39,986 nt of DNA from an uncultured Clostridia bacterium (GCA_947627495.1 CANQWH010000005.1:1-39986); one strand, 5' to 3'; shown: positions 8,793 to 19,900, counted from the first letter of the stretch. A program made the numbers and translations. Notes: generated by a model from the sequence alone, not told the origin.

Positions 8793-10026
8793 AATTAAGA
8801 AAGGAAAAAATGTGAAAAAGTTATGCATTATTATAATTACAGCTTTTTTATTATTATTAATATTCTATAATGCTGTATATGCTGTTACAAAGGCAGAATT
8901 AGAACAACAAAGAATAGAGTTACAAATAAAAATAGATGAAGCTGGAAAAAATCTAGAAAATGTACAAGTACAACTAACAGAAAATTTAGAAGCAATAAAT
9001 GCATTAAATGAACAGATTTATAATTATGAAACACAAATTGAACAAATATCAAAAAACATATCACAAATTGAGAAACAATTAGATGAAACAGAAACTATTC
9101 TATCTCAATTACAAAAAAAGTATGAATATTACAGAGGTTTACTTGAGAAAAGATTAGTTAGTACATATAAATCAGGACAAACAAGATATCTTGATGTACT
9201 ATTAAGTGCAGATAATATTGCAGATTTTATATCAAAATATTATTACATAGGTAAAATAATAGAATATGATGAAAATTTAATAGACAATGTATTGAAACAA
9301 AAAAAGCAGATCGAGCAAATAAAAGAACAGTTACTAAAAACAAGTTCAAATTTAAAAAATAACTCAACAGAACAAAAGAAGGTAGCTATATCATTGGAAA
9401 ATGCTAAAGTAATAAAAAATAGCTATCAAAATAAATTAACAAACGAAGAATTAAAATTGCAAGAAGATTTAGAAGTCTATGAAGACGAACTTAAATTAGT
9501 AGAATTGAACATTTTACTTGCAACAATGGAAGAAAATGGTTCGCAGTATGTAGGAGGCACATTTGCTTGGCCAGCACCAGGATATTATACAATTACTTCA
9601 CCATATGGTATGAGAAATCATCCAGTTATACATGTATATAGCAATCACTCAGGAATAGATATAGGTGCTCCAATGGGAAGTTATGCAATAGCTGCAAATG
9701 ATGGTATAGTTACAACAGCTACGTATTCAAATTCATATGGTAATATGGTTATTATAAACCATGGTGGAGGAATCTCTACATTGTATGGACATGCATCTGA
9801 ATTATTAGTACAAGTTGGAGATGTAGTAAAAAGAGGAGACCCAATTTTAAAAGTTGGTTCTACGGGTTGGTCAACAGGACCACATCTACATTTTGAAATA
9901 AGGATAAATGGTTCTACAATAAATCCATATCCTTATGTAACTTCAAAAATTTTAGAAGATGAAACAGATGAACAGCAACAAGAATTAAATAATGTAACAA
10001 ATGAAGAAAGTACAATTCAGGAATAA
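8785..10026 (+). CDS. PcsB/EnvC-like coiled-coil M23 murein hydrolase (activator)
   Basis: Signal sequence, long coiled coil, M23 motifs HSGIDIGAPMG and GPHLHFEIR; adjacent to ftsEX. Confidence 0.9.
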   Translation: MFKIKKGKNVKKLCIIIITAFLLLLIFYNAVYAVTKAELEQQRIELQIKIDEAGKNLENVQVQLTENLEAINALNEQIYNYETQIEQISKNISQIEKQLDETETILSQLQKKYEYYRGLLEKRLVSTYKSGQTRYLDVLLSADNIADFISKYYYIGKIIEYDENLIDNVLKQKKQIEQIKEQLLKTSSNLKNNSTEQKKVAISLENAKVIKNSYQNKLTNEELKLQEDLEVYEDELKLVELNILLATMEENGSQYVGGTFAWPAPGYYTITSPYGMRNHPVIHVYSNHSGIDIGAPMGSYAIAANDGIVTTATYSNSYGNMVIINHGGGISTLYGHASELLVQVGDVVKRGDPILKVGSTGWSTGPHLHFEIRINGSTINPYPYVTSKILEDETDEQQQELNNVTNEESTIQE

Positions 10027-10050
10027 TAAAAATAAAAGGAAGGTAAACTT

Positions 10051-11214
10051 ATGTTAAAAAAATTTTTAAAAAGTATAGTAATAGTTGCAATAATTTCGAT
10101 ATTTATTTTATCAGGGAATATTATGATAACACTTGCAGTTAGTCAATCAGATTTAGACGATATTAATGGAAAAATAAATGATACTGAAGATAAGATAGAT
10201 GATGTAGAGAAAAAATTATCAAGTACGATGGAGCAGATACGTTCATTAAATGCAGAAATTGCAGAGTATGAAAATGATATTGAAGATTTAGATGGGCAAA
10301 TAGATGAAGTTAATACAAAAATAGCAACAGCTGAAAATGATTTAAAGCAAGCAGAAGAAGATTATAATGAACAAGAGAATATGCTAAGAAGTAGATTAGT
10401 TGCAATGTATAAATCTGGAAATACTACATATTTAGATGTACTATTATCATCAAAGAATATAGTAGATTTTATTAATAGATATTATTATGTTGCCGAAATT
10501 GCAGAATGTGATCAAAGTTTAATGCAACAGATAGAAACAAATAGGCTACAAATAGAAGAAACAAAGAAATTATTAGAAACAAGCAAAGAACAAATAGAAT
10601 TTTTAAGAAAAAGCAAAGAAGATACTGCAAATTCATTAAAAAATTCACAAACAGTAAAACAATCTTATGTAGACCAATTAAACGATGAAGAAAAAGCATT
10701 ACAAGAAGAATTAGATCAATTTGAAAGAGATAAAAAGGAAATTCAAGAAGAATTAGAAAGAATAGCAAGACAAAATAATTCAGGAGTAGTAGCAGGTAAG
10801 CCAAGTGAAGCTGGATACATATTCCCAGTACAGGGGTTAAATATTTACAACATAAATGTAAGAAGTTATCCTTCATATCCAGGACATACTGGTGTAGATA
10901 TAAATATAAATGTAAAAGGAAGGAATGTACTTGCAGTTAAAGATGGAACGGTTATAACATCAACTGCACTTAGAAATTCAAATGGAACTTATAGAAGTTA
11001 TGGAGAGTATGTTGTAATAGATCATCATGATGGAACAATGACACTTTATGCTCACATGTCTCCAGGTACAAGAACTGTTTCTGTAGGAGATGAGGTAGTA
11101 CAAGGACAAATATTAGGAATAGTGGGAACAACAGGTAATTCAACAGGTTTACATTTACATTTTGAGGTAAGAATAAATGGTAAATGTGTAAATCCAATAC
11201 CATATTTGCAATAA
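10051..11214 (+). CDS. Second PcsB/EnvC-like coiled-coil M23 peptidase
   Basis: Same architecture (HTGVDININVKG, GLHLHFEVRING). Confidence 0.9.
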   Translation: MLKKFLKSIVIVAIISIFILSGNIMITLAVSQSDLDDINGKINDTEDKIDDVEKKLSSTMEQIRSLNAEIAEYENDIEDLDGQIDEVNTKIATAENDLKQAEEDYNEQENMLRSRLVAMYKSGNTTYLDVLLSSKNIVDFINRYYYVAEIAECDQSLMQQIETNRLQIEETKKLLETSKEQIEFLRKSKEDTANSLKNSQTVKQSYVDQLNDEEKALQEELDQFERDKKEIQEELERIARQNNSGVVAGKPSEAGYIFPVQGLNIYNINVRSYPSYPGHTGVDININVKGRNVLAVKDGTVITSTALRNSNGTYRSYGEYVVIDHHDGTMTLYAHMSPGTRTVSVGDEVVQGQILGIVGTTGNSTGLHLHFEVRINGKCVNPIPYLQ

Positions 11215-11256
11215 TATTATTTAATGAACTGAATATAATATTAATATAAAACTAAC

Positions 11257-11283
11257 ATTTAGGCGAGCAAGGCTCGCCTAAAT
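11257..11283. terminator. Strong 12-bp hairpin (atttaggcgagc-aag-gctcgcctaaat)
   Basis: Perfect stem with a 3-nt loop downstream of the M23 genes; no strong T tract. Confidence 0.6.
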
Positions 11284-11332
11284 TGTAGAGTTAGTATATT
11301 GTGTATGCTATTTTAGAAAGGAATGGTTAAAT

Positions 11333-12538
11333 ATGGAACATAGCAAAAAGGATAAAATCTATAGTGTAATAATGTTAGTTGCTATAACTGCAATGATTAC
11401 CTTTATGATTACATCAATAGGAATGTATAACTATCTTACAAAAACGCCAAGAGGAGTAGAAATTTTATTAGATAAAATAGAAATATCCGAAAATACTAAA
11501 GATTTAAATAAAAATTTCGAAATTGTAAAAGAAATTTTGGAAGAATATTATATAGGAGATATAAATCCTAAAAATATGTCAGAGATGGCATTAAAGGGGT
11601 ATGTAGCTGGTTTAGGAGATGAATATACAGAATACTTAATGCAGGGTGAATATGAAGAACTACTAACAAGTGTAACAGGTGATTATATAGGAATAGGCAT
11701 ATATATAACTAGTGATGTAGATGGAAATATTATTGTTTTAATGCCAATTGAAGGTTCACCAGCAGAAGAGGCAGGATTACTTCCAGGAGACATAATAACT
11801 TCAATAGATGGTGAAAGTTGTGCAAACATGGATACAGAGACAGCATCAACAAAAATAAAAGGAAAAGAAGGAACTACAGTTCAAATTGAAATTTTAAGAG
11901 ATGAAGAAATAATTACTAAAACTGTTGAAAGGAAAAAAGTAGAAATAAAAGATAGCACGTCGGAAATATTGGACGGAAATATTGGATATATACAGTTAAC
12001 TACATTTGATGAGGGAGCAGCCGAAAATGTAAGAAATTATTTAACAGAATTCCAAAATAATGGAATAAATTCAGTAATTATAGATTTAAGAGATAATACA
12101 GGAGGAGTAGTTTCAGAAGCAATAAATTTTTCAGAATTGTTCATTGAAAAAGATAAAATAATAATGCGCACATATGATAAGATACAAAAGGAATCTGTTA
12201 TAAAATCTAATAGTACAAACCCAATTAAGATGAATGTTGTAATATTAGTTAACGAATATTCAGCAAGTGCTACAGAAATAGTAACAGCAGCAATAAAAGA
12301 TAATGGTGCTGCTAAAATTGTTGGAACGAAAACTTATGGAAAAGGAGTAATGCAAGAACTAGTTCCACTTTCTGAAGGAGAGGGTGCTTTAAAGATAACT
12401 GTAGAGGAATTTAAGACTCCAAAAGGAGAAAAAATAAATAAGGTAGGCATAGAACCTGATGTAATGGTAGAAGATAATGAAGAAACAGAAGAAGATGAAC
12501 AATTACAGAAGGCAATTGAAATATTAAGCCAAAATTAA
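11333..12538 (+). CDS. S41-family C-terminal processing peptidase with PDZ domain
   Basis: GIGIYITSDVDGNIIVLMPIEGSPAEEAGLLPGDII, NEYSASATEIVTAAIKD, KTYGKGVMQ. Confidence 0.94.
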   Translation: MEHSKKDKIYSVIMLVAITAMITFMITSIGMYNYLTKTPRGVEILLDKIEISENTKDLNKNFEIVKEILEEYYIGDINPKNMSEMALKGYVAGLGDEYTEYLMQGEYEELLTSVTGDYIGIGIYITSDVDGNIIVLMPIEGSPAEEAGLLPGDIITSIDGESCANMDTETASTKIKGKEGTTVQIEILRDEEIITKTVERKKVEIKDSTSEILDGNIGYIQLTTFDEGAAENVRNYLTEFQNNGINSVIIDLRDNTGGVVSEAINFSELFIEKDKIIMRTYDKIQKESVIKSNSTNPIKMNVVILVNEYSASATEIVTAAIKDNGAAKIVGTKTYGKGVMQELVPLSEGEGALKITVEEFKTPKGEKINKVGIEPDVMVEDNEETEEDEQLQKAIEILSQN

Positions 12539-12565
12539 AGTTTTTTGAAAGGAATATTAATAAAA

Positions 12566-14215
12566 ATGAATAAAGAAAAATTGGATTCTGTACGTTTTCA
12601 TACTATGGCTATAATTTTAATAATAATATTTGCTGCTTCATTAACTCCAGTTACATTTCAAAATGATACTTATTATACTATAAAAATAGGTGAATATGTT
12701 ATGGAAAATGGGATTACAATGCAAGACCCATTTTCTTGGCATGAAAATTTAAGTTATACATTTCCTCATTGGGGTTATGATGTTTTTATATATTTAATGT
12801 ATCATATTGGTGGACTAGCAGGTGTGTATATATCAACAGTAATATTATCAGCAGTTTTAGGCTTATTACTTTATTTTGTAAATGTTAAATTAGTAAAAAA
12901 TAAAATAATTTCATTTATATTAACATTGCTAACACTTTATTTGCTAGGTGGAGCAATGTGTGCTAGGGCGCAGCTTGTAACCTTTATTCTTTTTGTATTA
13001 ACAGTATATTTTATAGAACAATTTTTAGATACTAGAAAATTAAGATATGCCATAGGTTTAATAATAATACCAATAATAATAGCGAATGTACATGTTGCAG
13101 TATTTCCATTCTATTTCATATTGTATTTACCATATTTAGTAGAATATATGGTATATATTTTGGTATATGTTAATGTAATAATAAGTGAAGCTATATTAGA
13201 TAGTATTAATAAAAAGATAGCTAAAAAGGGTGAAACAGAACAATTACTTCAAAAATTACAAAGAGAGCAAGAAAGACATAATAGATTAAAAGAAAAACAA
13301 GATTATAGAATTGAAAATCCATATAAAGTAAGAATAAGGTATAATGAGAATATAAAATTGTTAATAATTATATTTATAATATGCATATTTACAGGATTGT
13401 TAACACCATTAGGTACAACACCATATACTTATTTAATAAAAACAATGCAAGGTATTAGCCCTAAGCATATTAGTGAACATCTGCCAGTAGTATTGGTGCA
13501 AAATATAAAATTATTACTAGATTTGTCTGCATATATTATAACTTTAATGCTTACTAGAGTAAAGGTAAGGTTATCAGATTTATTTATGCTAGCAGGTTTA
13601 GGATTTTTATCTTTATATAGTAGAAGACATGATTCTTTATTGTATATAATTGGAGTAATAATATTAAATAGATTTTTAACTCAAATTTTAAATTTGTATA
13701 ATAAAAATACAATAAAAAAACTTGAATATTATGCTTCTAGAATATTAGGAGTGATTATAATATCAGTAATTGTTGTAGTAATATCAGTATTTCAATATAA
13801 ACCAAAAATGGATGACAAATTTGTAGATGAAAATTCATATCCAGTAAAGGCTGCTCAATGGATAAAAGAAAACTTAAACTTAGATGAAATAAAATTATAT
13901 AATGAGTATAATTATGGAAGTTATTTATTATATCAAGATATACCAGTATTTATAGATTCAAGATGTGATTTGTATATGCCAGAATTTAATGATAACACAT
14001 ATGTATTTAGAGACTTTTTGAATTTGAATAATTGGGGATTCGAAAACATGGAGAAAGAAATAGAACGCTATGGATTTACTCATTTTATAGTAATAAATAG
14101 CACTAATTTAAATAGATATTTAAAAAGTAAACCAGAAGAATATGTAAAGATATATCCTACAGGAGATATAGAAGACAATCGTTTTACAATTTATGAAAGG
14201 GTAAAAAATGAATGA
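12566..14215 (+). CDS. Polytopic membrane protein of unknown function (possible glycosyltransferase-like)
   Basis: Many TM segments, C-terminal soluble part YNEYNYGSYLLYQDIPVFIDSRCDLY. Confidence 0.6.
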   Translation: MNKEKLDSVRFHTMAIILIIIFAASLTPVTFQNDTYYTIKIGEYVMENGITMQDPFSWHENLSYTFPHWGYDVFIYLMYHIGGLAGVYISTVILSAVLGLLLYFVNVKLVKNKIISFILTLLTLYLLGGAMCARAQLVTFILFVLTVYFIEQFLDTRKLRYAIGLIIIPIIIANVHVAVFPFYFILYLPYLVEYMVYILVYVNVIISEAILDSINKKIAKKGETEQLLQKLQREQERHNRLKEKQDYRIENPYKVRIRYNENIKLLIIIFIICIFTGLLTPLGTTPYTYLIKTMQGISPKHISEHLPVVLVQNIKLLLDLSAYIITLMLTRVKVRLSDLFMLAGLGFLSLYSRRHDSLLYIIGVIILNRFLTQILNLYNKNTIKKLEYYASRILGVIIISVIVVVISVFQYKPKMDDKFVDENSYPVKAAQWIKENLNLDEIKLYNEYNYGSYLLYQDIPVFIDSRCDLYMPEFNDNTYVFRDFLNLNNWGFENMEKEIERYGFTHFIVINSTNLNRYLKSKPEEYVKIYPTGDIEDNRFTIYERVKNE

Positions 14216-14676
14216 AAAAGAATATTAGTGTAGTAGTATTAATAGTAGTAATAGATCAACTAATAAAGTTTGCAGTATTAAATACAATTTCTAAAGGAAG
14301 TGTAGTTTTAATACCTAATATATTATCACTTACTTATACTCAAAATGTAGGTGTAGCTTTTGGAATTTTTTTAGAAAGAATATTTTTAATATGCTTAAAC
14401 ATTATGATAATATATTTTGTAATAAAGTTAATGATAAGTAAAAAATATAACTTTGGAAAAATTGCACAATTAGGAATGACTTTAATTGTATCTGGAGGAA
14501 TAGGTAATTTAATAGATAGAATATTTAGAGGTTATGTAATAGATTATATAGATATAACACAGGTTTTTAACTATCCAATATTTAATTTTGCAGATATTTG
14601 TATAGTTATAGGAGTTATAATATTAATGATAATTATAATAATAAATACAATAGAGAATCAAGAAAAGAGTAAATAA
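14212..14676 (+). CDS. lspA: Lipoprotein signal peptidase (SPase II)
   Basis: VIDQLIKFAV, TQNVGVAFGIF, GGIGNLIDRIFRGYVIDYID, FNFADICIVIG. Confidence 0.95.
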   Translation: MKKNISVVVLIVVIDQLIKFAVLNTISKGSVVLIPNILSLTYTQNVGVAFGIFLERIFLICLNIMIIYFVIKLMISKKYNFGKIAQLGMTLIVSGGIGNLIDRIFRGYVIDYIDITQVFNYPIFNFADICIVIGVIILMIIIIINTIENQEKSK

Positions 14677-14692
14677 AGGAAGATAATTTTGA

Positions 14693-15607
14693 ATGAAGGA
14701 ATATAATGTTGAAGAAATAGATAGGTTGGATAAAGTTGTAAATAAATTAGAAAAGAAGCTATCAAGAGAAGCAATTCAAAGAATGATAAAAAATGGGACA
14801 ATCTTGGTAAACAATAAAAAACAAAAGGCATCATATAAAACTTCAATTGGAGATGTTATAACTGTAGAAGAAGAATCAGTTCAAGAAATAGATTTAAAGC
14901 CACAAGAGATGCCGTTAGATGTAATTTTTGAAGATAATGATATATTAATAATCAACAAAGAAAAAGGAATTGTGGTTCATCCTGGTAATGGAAATCCAGA
15001 TGGAACTTTAGCAAATGCTGTAATGGCAAAATGTAAAGATAGTTTATCTGGAATAGGTGGTAAGATAAGACCAGGAATAGTTCATAGAATAGATAAAGAT
15101 ACATCAGGGTTAATAATAATTGCCAAGAATGATAATGCGCATATAAATTTAAGTGAGCAAATACAAAAAAGAAATGTAAAAAAAACATATATTGCATTGG
15201 TAAGAGGAGTTGTAAAAGAAAATGAAGCAACAATAAATATGCCTATAGGTAGAAGTTCTAAAGATAGAAAGAAAATGGCTGTAACTAAAAATGGAAAAGA
15301 GGCAATAACACATTTTAAAGTATTAAAAAGATATAAAGAATATACATTATTAGAAGTTAAGATTGAAACAGGAAGAACACATCAAATAAGAGTACATTTA
15401 TCAGAAATAGGTTATCCAGTAGTAGGTGATGAGGTGTATTCAAATGGAAAAAATCCATTTGGTGTAAAAGGGCAAATGTTACATGCTGCTAAATTAACAT
15501 TTAAACATCCAACTACAAAAGAAGAAGTAACTTTTGAAGCACCATTACCTAAGTATTTTGAAGAAGTACTTCAGAGACTAGAGGATGGAAAGGAAATGAA
15601 AAATTAG
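14693..15607 (+). CDS. RluD-family large-subunit pseudouridine synthase
   Basis: GIVHRIDKDTSGLIIIAKN, S4 domain, GRTHQIRVHL. Confidence 0.94.
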   Translation: MKEYNVEEIDRLDKVVNKLEKKLSREAIQRMIKNGTILVNNKKQKASYKTSIGDVITVEEESVQEIDLKPQEMPLDVIFEDNDILIINKEKGIVVHPGNGNPDGTLANAVMAKCKDSLSGIGGKIRPGIVHRIDKDTSGLIIIAKNDNAHINLSEQIQKRNVKKTYIALVRGVVKENEATINMPIGRSSKDRKKMAVTKNGKEAITHFKVLKRYKEYTLLEVKIETGRTHQIRVHLSEIGYPVVGDEVYSNGKNPFGVKGQMLHAAKLTFKHPTTKEEVTFEAPLPKYFEEVLQRLEDGKEMKN

Positions 15608-16342
15608 ATGGAAGAAAGATTGCAAAAATTTCTTGCAGAAGCAGGAATTGCATCAAGAAGAAAAAGTGAAGAACTAATTCTTGAAGGCAAAGTAAAGGTA
15701 AATGGAAAGATAGTTACAGGATTAGGTACAAAAATAAATCCAGAAATAGATAAAGTAGAATATAATGGAGAGTTAGTAGAAAAGAAAAATGAACCATATA
15801 CATATATACTATTAAATAAGCCAATAGATTATGTAACAACTGCAAAAGATCAATTTAATAGAAATACAGTATTAGATTTAGTAAAAACAAATAAGAGATT
15901 AGTTCCTGTAGGAAGATTAGATATGTATACATCAGGAGCATTAATACTAACAGATGATGGCGATTTTGTATACAAAATAACACATCCAAAACATGAAATA
16001 ACAAAAACATATACAGTAACTTTAAAAGGATTAGTAACAAATGAAGATGTAAAAAAGTTAGAAAAGGGCGTAGATATAGGAAATTTTGTAACTAACAAGG
16101 CAAAAGTAAAGATATTAAAGACAGATGAGGTACAAAATAAATCTAGATTAGAAATTACAATACATGAGGGTAAGAATAGGCAAATAAGAAGAATGTGTGA
16201 AGCAATAGGGAAAAAAGTGTTAGCACTTCATAGAAGCAAAATAGGAGATATAGGTGTAAAAGACCTAAAAATAGGAACATGGAGATGTTTAAGTAAGCAA
16301 GAGGTTGACGAATTGTTAAAAAACTGTTATACTAAGGAATAG
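15608..16342 (+). CDS. RluB/RsuA-family pseudouridine synthase
   Basis: S4 domain, VGRLDMYTSGALILTDDGDF, EGKNRQIRRMCEAIG. Confidence 0.93.
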   Translation: MEERLQKFLAEAGIASRRKSEELILEGKVKVNGKIVTGLGTKINPEIDKVEYNGELVEKKNEPYTYILLNKPIDYVTTAKDQFNRNTVLDLVKTNKRLVPVGRLDMYTSGALILTDDGDFVYKITHPKHEITKTYTVTLKGLVTNEDVKKLEKGVDIGNFVTNKAKVKILKTDEVQNKSRLEITIHEGKNRQIRRMCEAIGKKVLALHRSKIGDIGVKDLKIGTWRCLSKQEVDELLKNCYTKE

Positions 16343-16400
16343 AAAAAATGTGTATTTTAACTAAAATTTCAATTGATTTTTAGAAAGGAATGAATTATTT

Positions 16401-17336
16401 ATGGTAGAGGATGAAGAAATAAAAACAAAAATATCTCCATTTGCAATGAGAGAGGGAGAAATAAAAGTATTTGATGGAAAAGATGGATATGTTTCTATAA
16501 ATCAAATAATTAATAAAATAAATTTAGGACATATAACAGAATTACATTTTAAAATATTAGAATTAGTAAATGAATTTGAATTTATAACCTCAAGACAAAT
16601 TTTTCAAATATTAGAAGCAAGAGGAGAAGATATAAAATCTCAAGATAAATTAAATACTAAATTAGAGCAATTAATAAAAACAAAGATACTTACCAGATAT
16701 TATTTCCAAGCAGAAGATAAAAGTGGAATTTATAGAATATACAGTTTGGAAAAAATGGGGAAATATTTATTAAATTCAAGAGGAATAGAATGTAAGTGGC
16801 AACCAACAGATAATACAAAACCTGTTAGCATGATAAAGAAGAGATTAGCAGGAAATCAAGTAATAATATCATATTTAAGAAAAGTGAAGGCTTTTGATAC
16901 CTATAAAGTAAAACCAGTATTTACTGCTAAACAAACAGGAAAAGTGTTTAAAATGCATGCTGAAGTAAAATTAACCAAATCAGGAAAATCTGCAAGTTTA
17001 GTATTTGAAACAGTCAGACGAGAAGAAGACTGGGAAAAGAAACTAATTGATAGAATGAGATTAATAAAAGACTTTTATGAAAACTTTGTACAATTTGATT
17101 CTGGTTATGAAACAAAGCCACAATTAGTATTACTTTGTGAAGATGATAAACATACTGTAGAAGCTTTTAAAACAATTGTATCAAATAAATTAGAGATAGG
17201 AAATGCAAAGATATGTTTTACAACTGATTTAAGACAAAATATGCCTAATTTATCAACAACATTAACTGAATTTGTTATTGATGAAGAAACAAAAAAATAT
17301 AAAATTCAAGAATTGAATTTAAAAATATTAGAGTAG
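16401..17336 (+). CDS. wHTH / replication-relaxation-like protein of unknown function
   Basis: N-terminal helical region FKILELVNEFEFITSRQIFQILEARG resembling a winged helix; no confident family. Confidence 0.5.
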   Translation: MVEDEEIKTKISPFAMREGEIKVFDGKDGYVSINQIINKINLGHITELHFKILELVNEFEFITSRQIFQILEARGEDIKSQDKLNTKLEQLIKTKILTRYYFQAEDKSGIYRIYSLEKMGKYLLNSRGIECKWQPTDNTKPVSMIKKRLAGNQVIISYLRKVKAFDTYKVKPVFTAKQTGKVFKMHAEVKLTKSGKSASLVFETVRREEDWEKKLIDRMRLIKDFYENFVQFDSGYETKPQLVLLCEDDKHTVEAFKTIVSNKLEIGNAKICFTTDLRQNMPNLSTTLTEFVIDEETKKYKIQELNLKILE

Positions 17337-17374
17337 AGATTAACAAAGTTAAGTTACAGAGTATATAAGATGAT

Positions 17375-17402
17375 AAAAAAGAGAGTTTTAGCTCTCTTTT
17401 TT
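17375..17402. terminator. Bidirectional terminator between convergent genes
   Basis: aaaaaagagag-ttttag-ctctctttttt. Confidence 0.9.
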
Positions 17403-19715
17403 ATTGCTGTTGAAATTAAAACTAATTGCATCTTCATTATTAAATAGGTATGAAGAATCTGTTACATCTGTTTGAACTGGTTCTATTTCATCTTCATCAT
17501 CAAAGTCTATATTATCAGGATTAAATTTTTGTTTCATGCTCTTTTTTGGTTCTTCATGAGCAATACTATTATTAAATTTATCAAAGTTGAAATTCTTTAT
17601 CTTATGAGGTTCTTTATATTTTGATTCTAAGAAATCAACAGTAGCAAAGTTAACAACATTTTTACCTTTTTTATCCTTAGTCTTGTAAATACAGTTCTTA
17701 AATTTCAAACCTTGAATTTTAGCAACTTTCATATGGTCTTTCCAATCCCAGTTTACTCCTCCTAAGTTATCAGAGTATGCACCATCAGATCTATTATAGT
17801 TGTTAGAAACAGTCCATTCACGTCTTTGTCCAAATTCTTTTTCCCACCATGCGTAATCTTCAGGTGTACAGTTACCAAATGAAATTTTAGTTGGGCAGTT
17901 AGATAAAAGAGTTTGCATAAATGGATTTGATGTTCCTCCTAAACTTGAAAGATTAGGAACTGCAAAGATTGTACCAACTTTAAATTTTCTATAAAGTGTA
18001 ATCATATCTGAGAATAAACCAGTTGCATATTTATTAAATTCATCAACATATAAGAAGTGAGGTATTCTTGTTTTTTCATTTCCTGGACGTCCTTCAACAG
18101 AGCACATAAGCAAAGCTAAGAAGAAACGACCAAAGCCTTCATGAGGTGTACCACCAATATCTGCAGGTCTTGTACAAATTAATACAACTTCGCCATTTTT
18201 TAAAACATCATCAAAATTTATATTGTTATGTCTATTACATATTATATCACGTACACAAGCGGCTCTTAATAATTCTTCAAGTTGAGCAGTAGCAAAATGT
18301 ACATATCTTCCCATATCTTTACGGCCAGGTGCATTTTTATAAAAGTGTTGTTCAAAATAAGCTATTTGAAATTCGTATTGCTTTGCTAAATCTGGTTCTG
18401 TTTTTAAATCTTCACATAATTCTTCAACTAAATCGAAGTTTGTTAAACAATGTAATAAGTCCTCTAAAGTAGGCAAATCTCCATTATGTCGTCTAGGATA
18501 CATTTCTCTTAAGAATATACAGATATTTTGAAGTGCTTGATAAGCCAAATCTTTCATATATGCAAGTTCAGCAGTAGCACTAGCAGCATTGTATAATCCT
18601 TCAATTACCAAAGAGATAATTAAACCAGCAAGTGCAGGAGATGGTAAAATAAATGGATTTAAACCAGGAGAGTTAGGGTCAAGAGGGTCTACAATGTGAA
18701 CTGGTATTCCAAAATTTTTAGCAACTTCTGCAATTCTATATGTTTGTTCATGGTCAGGAGTAAGAGAAGTTAACCCTAAATTTTTATAAATAATAGTTCC
18801 ATCAGGCATTATACCATAAATTAATTTTTTCATATATGATTGATAAGCTTTTTCCTTACCTTCAGTAGGTGTAAGCATATCTAGTTTAAAATTAGCATTT
18901 AAATAATTTTTATCGTATGGACAATTTAGTGTAGCTAAACCAGTTTTCAAAGCATTATAACCCATTTCTTTTGAAGCTTCACGTAAAAAGAATTTTTTCT
19001 CTAAATCTCTTGCCATCAGAGGTTCCATAACAAGTGAAGACTTACCTGTACCAGAAGGTCCAACAATTAAAGTTGATTCAAATCTTTGTTTCTCTAATAT
19101 TTTAACAGGTTTTCCAGTTGTTCTATCTGTACATAAATCTACTTCAAAGCTATATGGACCTGTAGACTCTGGGACACTTGAAATATCAATACCTGCAAAA
19201 TCAAGAATAGATTCTTTGTATGTGCTAGGAAAGATAGGGTCATTAATAATTTTATATAGCCAAAAGAATAATTTGTATGATGTAATTAAAAGTAAATAAA
19301 TTGGTGTTAATGAAAGTGCTCTTTTAGTTTCAATAGCAAAATTTGCTAGAAAATTTGAACTATTTGGTAAAGAGAATACACCAATCCAAGATAGTCTATT
19401 AAGCCATTGTATAATCATTGAAATTGCTATTATATAAAAAGCAATCCAAAATGTATAAAAGAAAGACAACTTTAATTTATCTGACTTGGCAAATTTTGAA
19501 GGGTAAGAAAATCCAAAAGCAAAAGCTGGGCATGCCAAAGCAAATGTATATTTCAGTGGTCCCCAATAATTAACAGAAACGCCAGTTGCACATAGGAAAA
19601 TTAATTCCAATACTCTATCTACTAAAAAATAAGCTGTTAACAAAGTGAATATATATGTAAAAAATGTATTTCTATCTGTTTTTAAAAAACTTAAAAATTT
19701 ATCCAAAAGTTTCAT
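17388..19715 (-). CDS. VirD4/TraG-like type IV coupling ATPase (orphan)
   Basis: N-terminal TMs, Walker A GPSGTGKSSLV, HFLYVDEFNKYATGLFSDMITLYRKFKVGTIFAVPNLSSL. Confidence 0.85.
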   Translation of the reverse strand: MKLLDKFLSFLKTDRNTFFTYIFTLLTAYFLVDRVLELIFLCATGVSVNYWGPLKYTFALACPAFAFGFSYPSKFAKSDKLKLSFFYTFWIAFYIIAISMIIQWLNRLSWIGVFSLPNSSNFLANFAIETKRALSLTPIYLLLITSYKLFFWLYKIINDPIFPSTYKESILDFAGIDISSVPESTGPYSFEVDLCTDRTTGKPVKILEKQRFESTLIVGPSGTGKSSLVMEPLMARDLEKKFFLREASKEMGYNALKTGLATLNCPYDKNYLNANFKLDMLTPTEGKEKAYQSYMKKLIYGIMPDGTIIYKNLGLTSLTPDHEQTYRIAEVAKNFGIPVHIVDPLDPNSPGLNPFILPSPALAGLIISLVIEGLYNAASATAELAYMKDLAYQALQNICIFLREMYPRRHNGDLPTLEDLLHCLTNFDLVEELCEDLKTEPDLAKQYEFQIAYFEQHFYKNAPGRKDMGRYVHFATAQLEELLRAACVRDIICNRHNNINFDDVLKNGEVVLICTRPADIGGTPHEGFGRFFLALLMCSVEGRPGNEKTRIPHFLYVDEFNKYATGLFSDMITLYRKFKVGTIFAVPNLSSLGGTSNPFMQTLLSNCPTKISFGNCTPEDYAWWEKEFGQRREWTVSNNYNRSDGAYSDNLGGVNWDWKDHMKVAKIQGLKFKNCIYKTKDKKGKNVVNFATVDFLESKYKEPHKIKNFNFDKFNNSIAHEEPKKSMKQKFNPDNIDFDDEDEIEPVQTDVTDSSYLFNNEDAISFNFNSNKKES

Positions 19716-19900
19716 TAAAAAACCATTCCTTTCATAATTTGCTAAAAAATAATAAAACTTAAATTTTTATTTGCAAATTAATTATTTATATACATATATA
19801 TTATCCTATAAAATAGCAAAAAAAACAAGTACTTTTAGGAATTTTATTGTAAAAAAACCATAAAATTGTATTGATTAATATTATGAATGGAGGCAAATAA

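Noticed and set aside
10472-10876. Long minus-strand ORFs opposite the M23, recA, glyS and other genes
   Set aside because: Leu/Phe-rich antisense shadows of AT-rich coding sequence.
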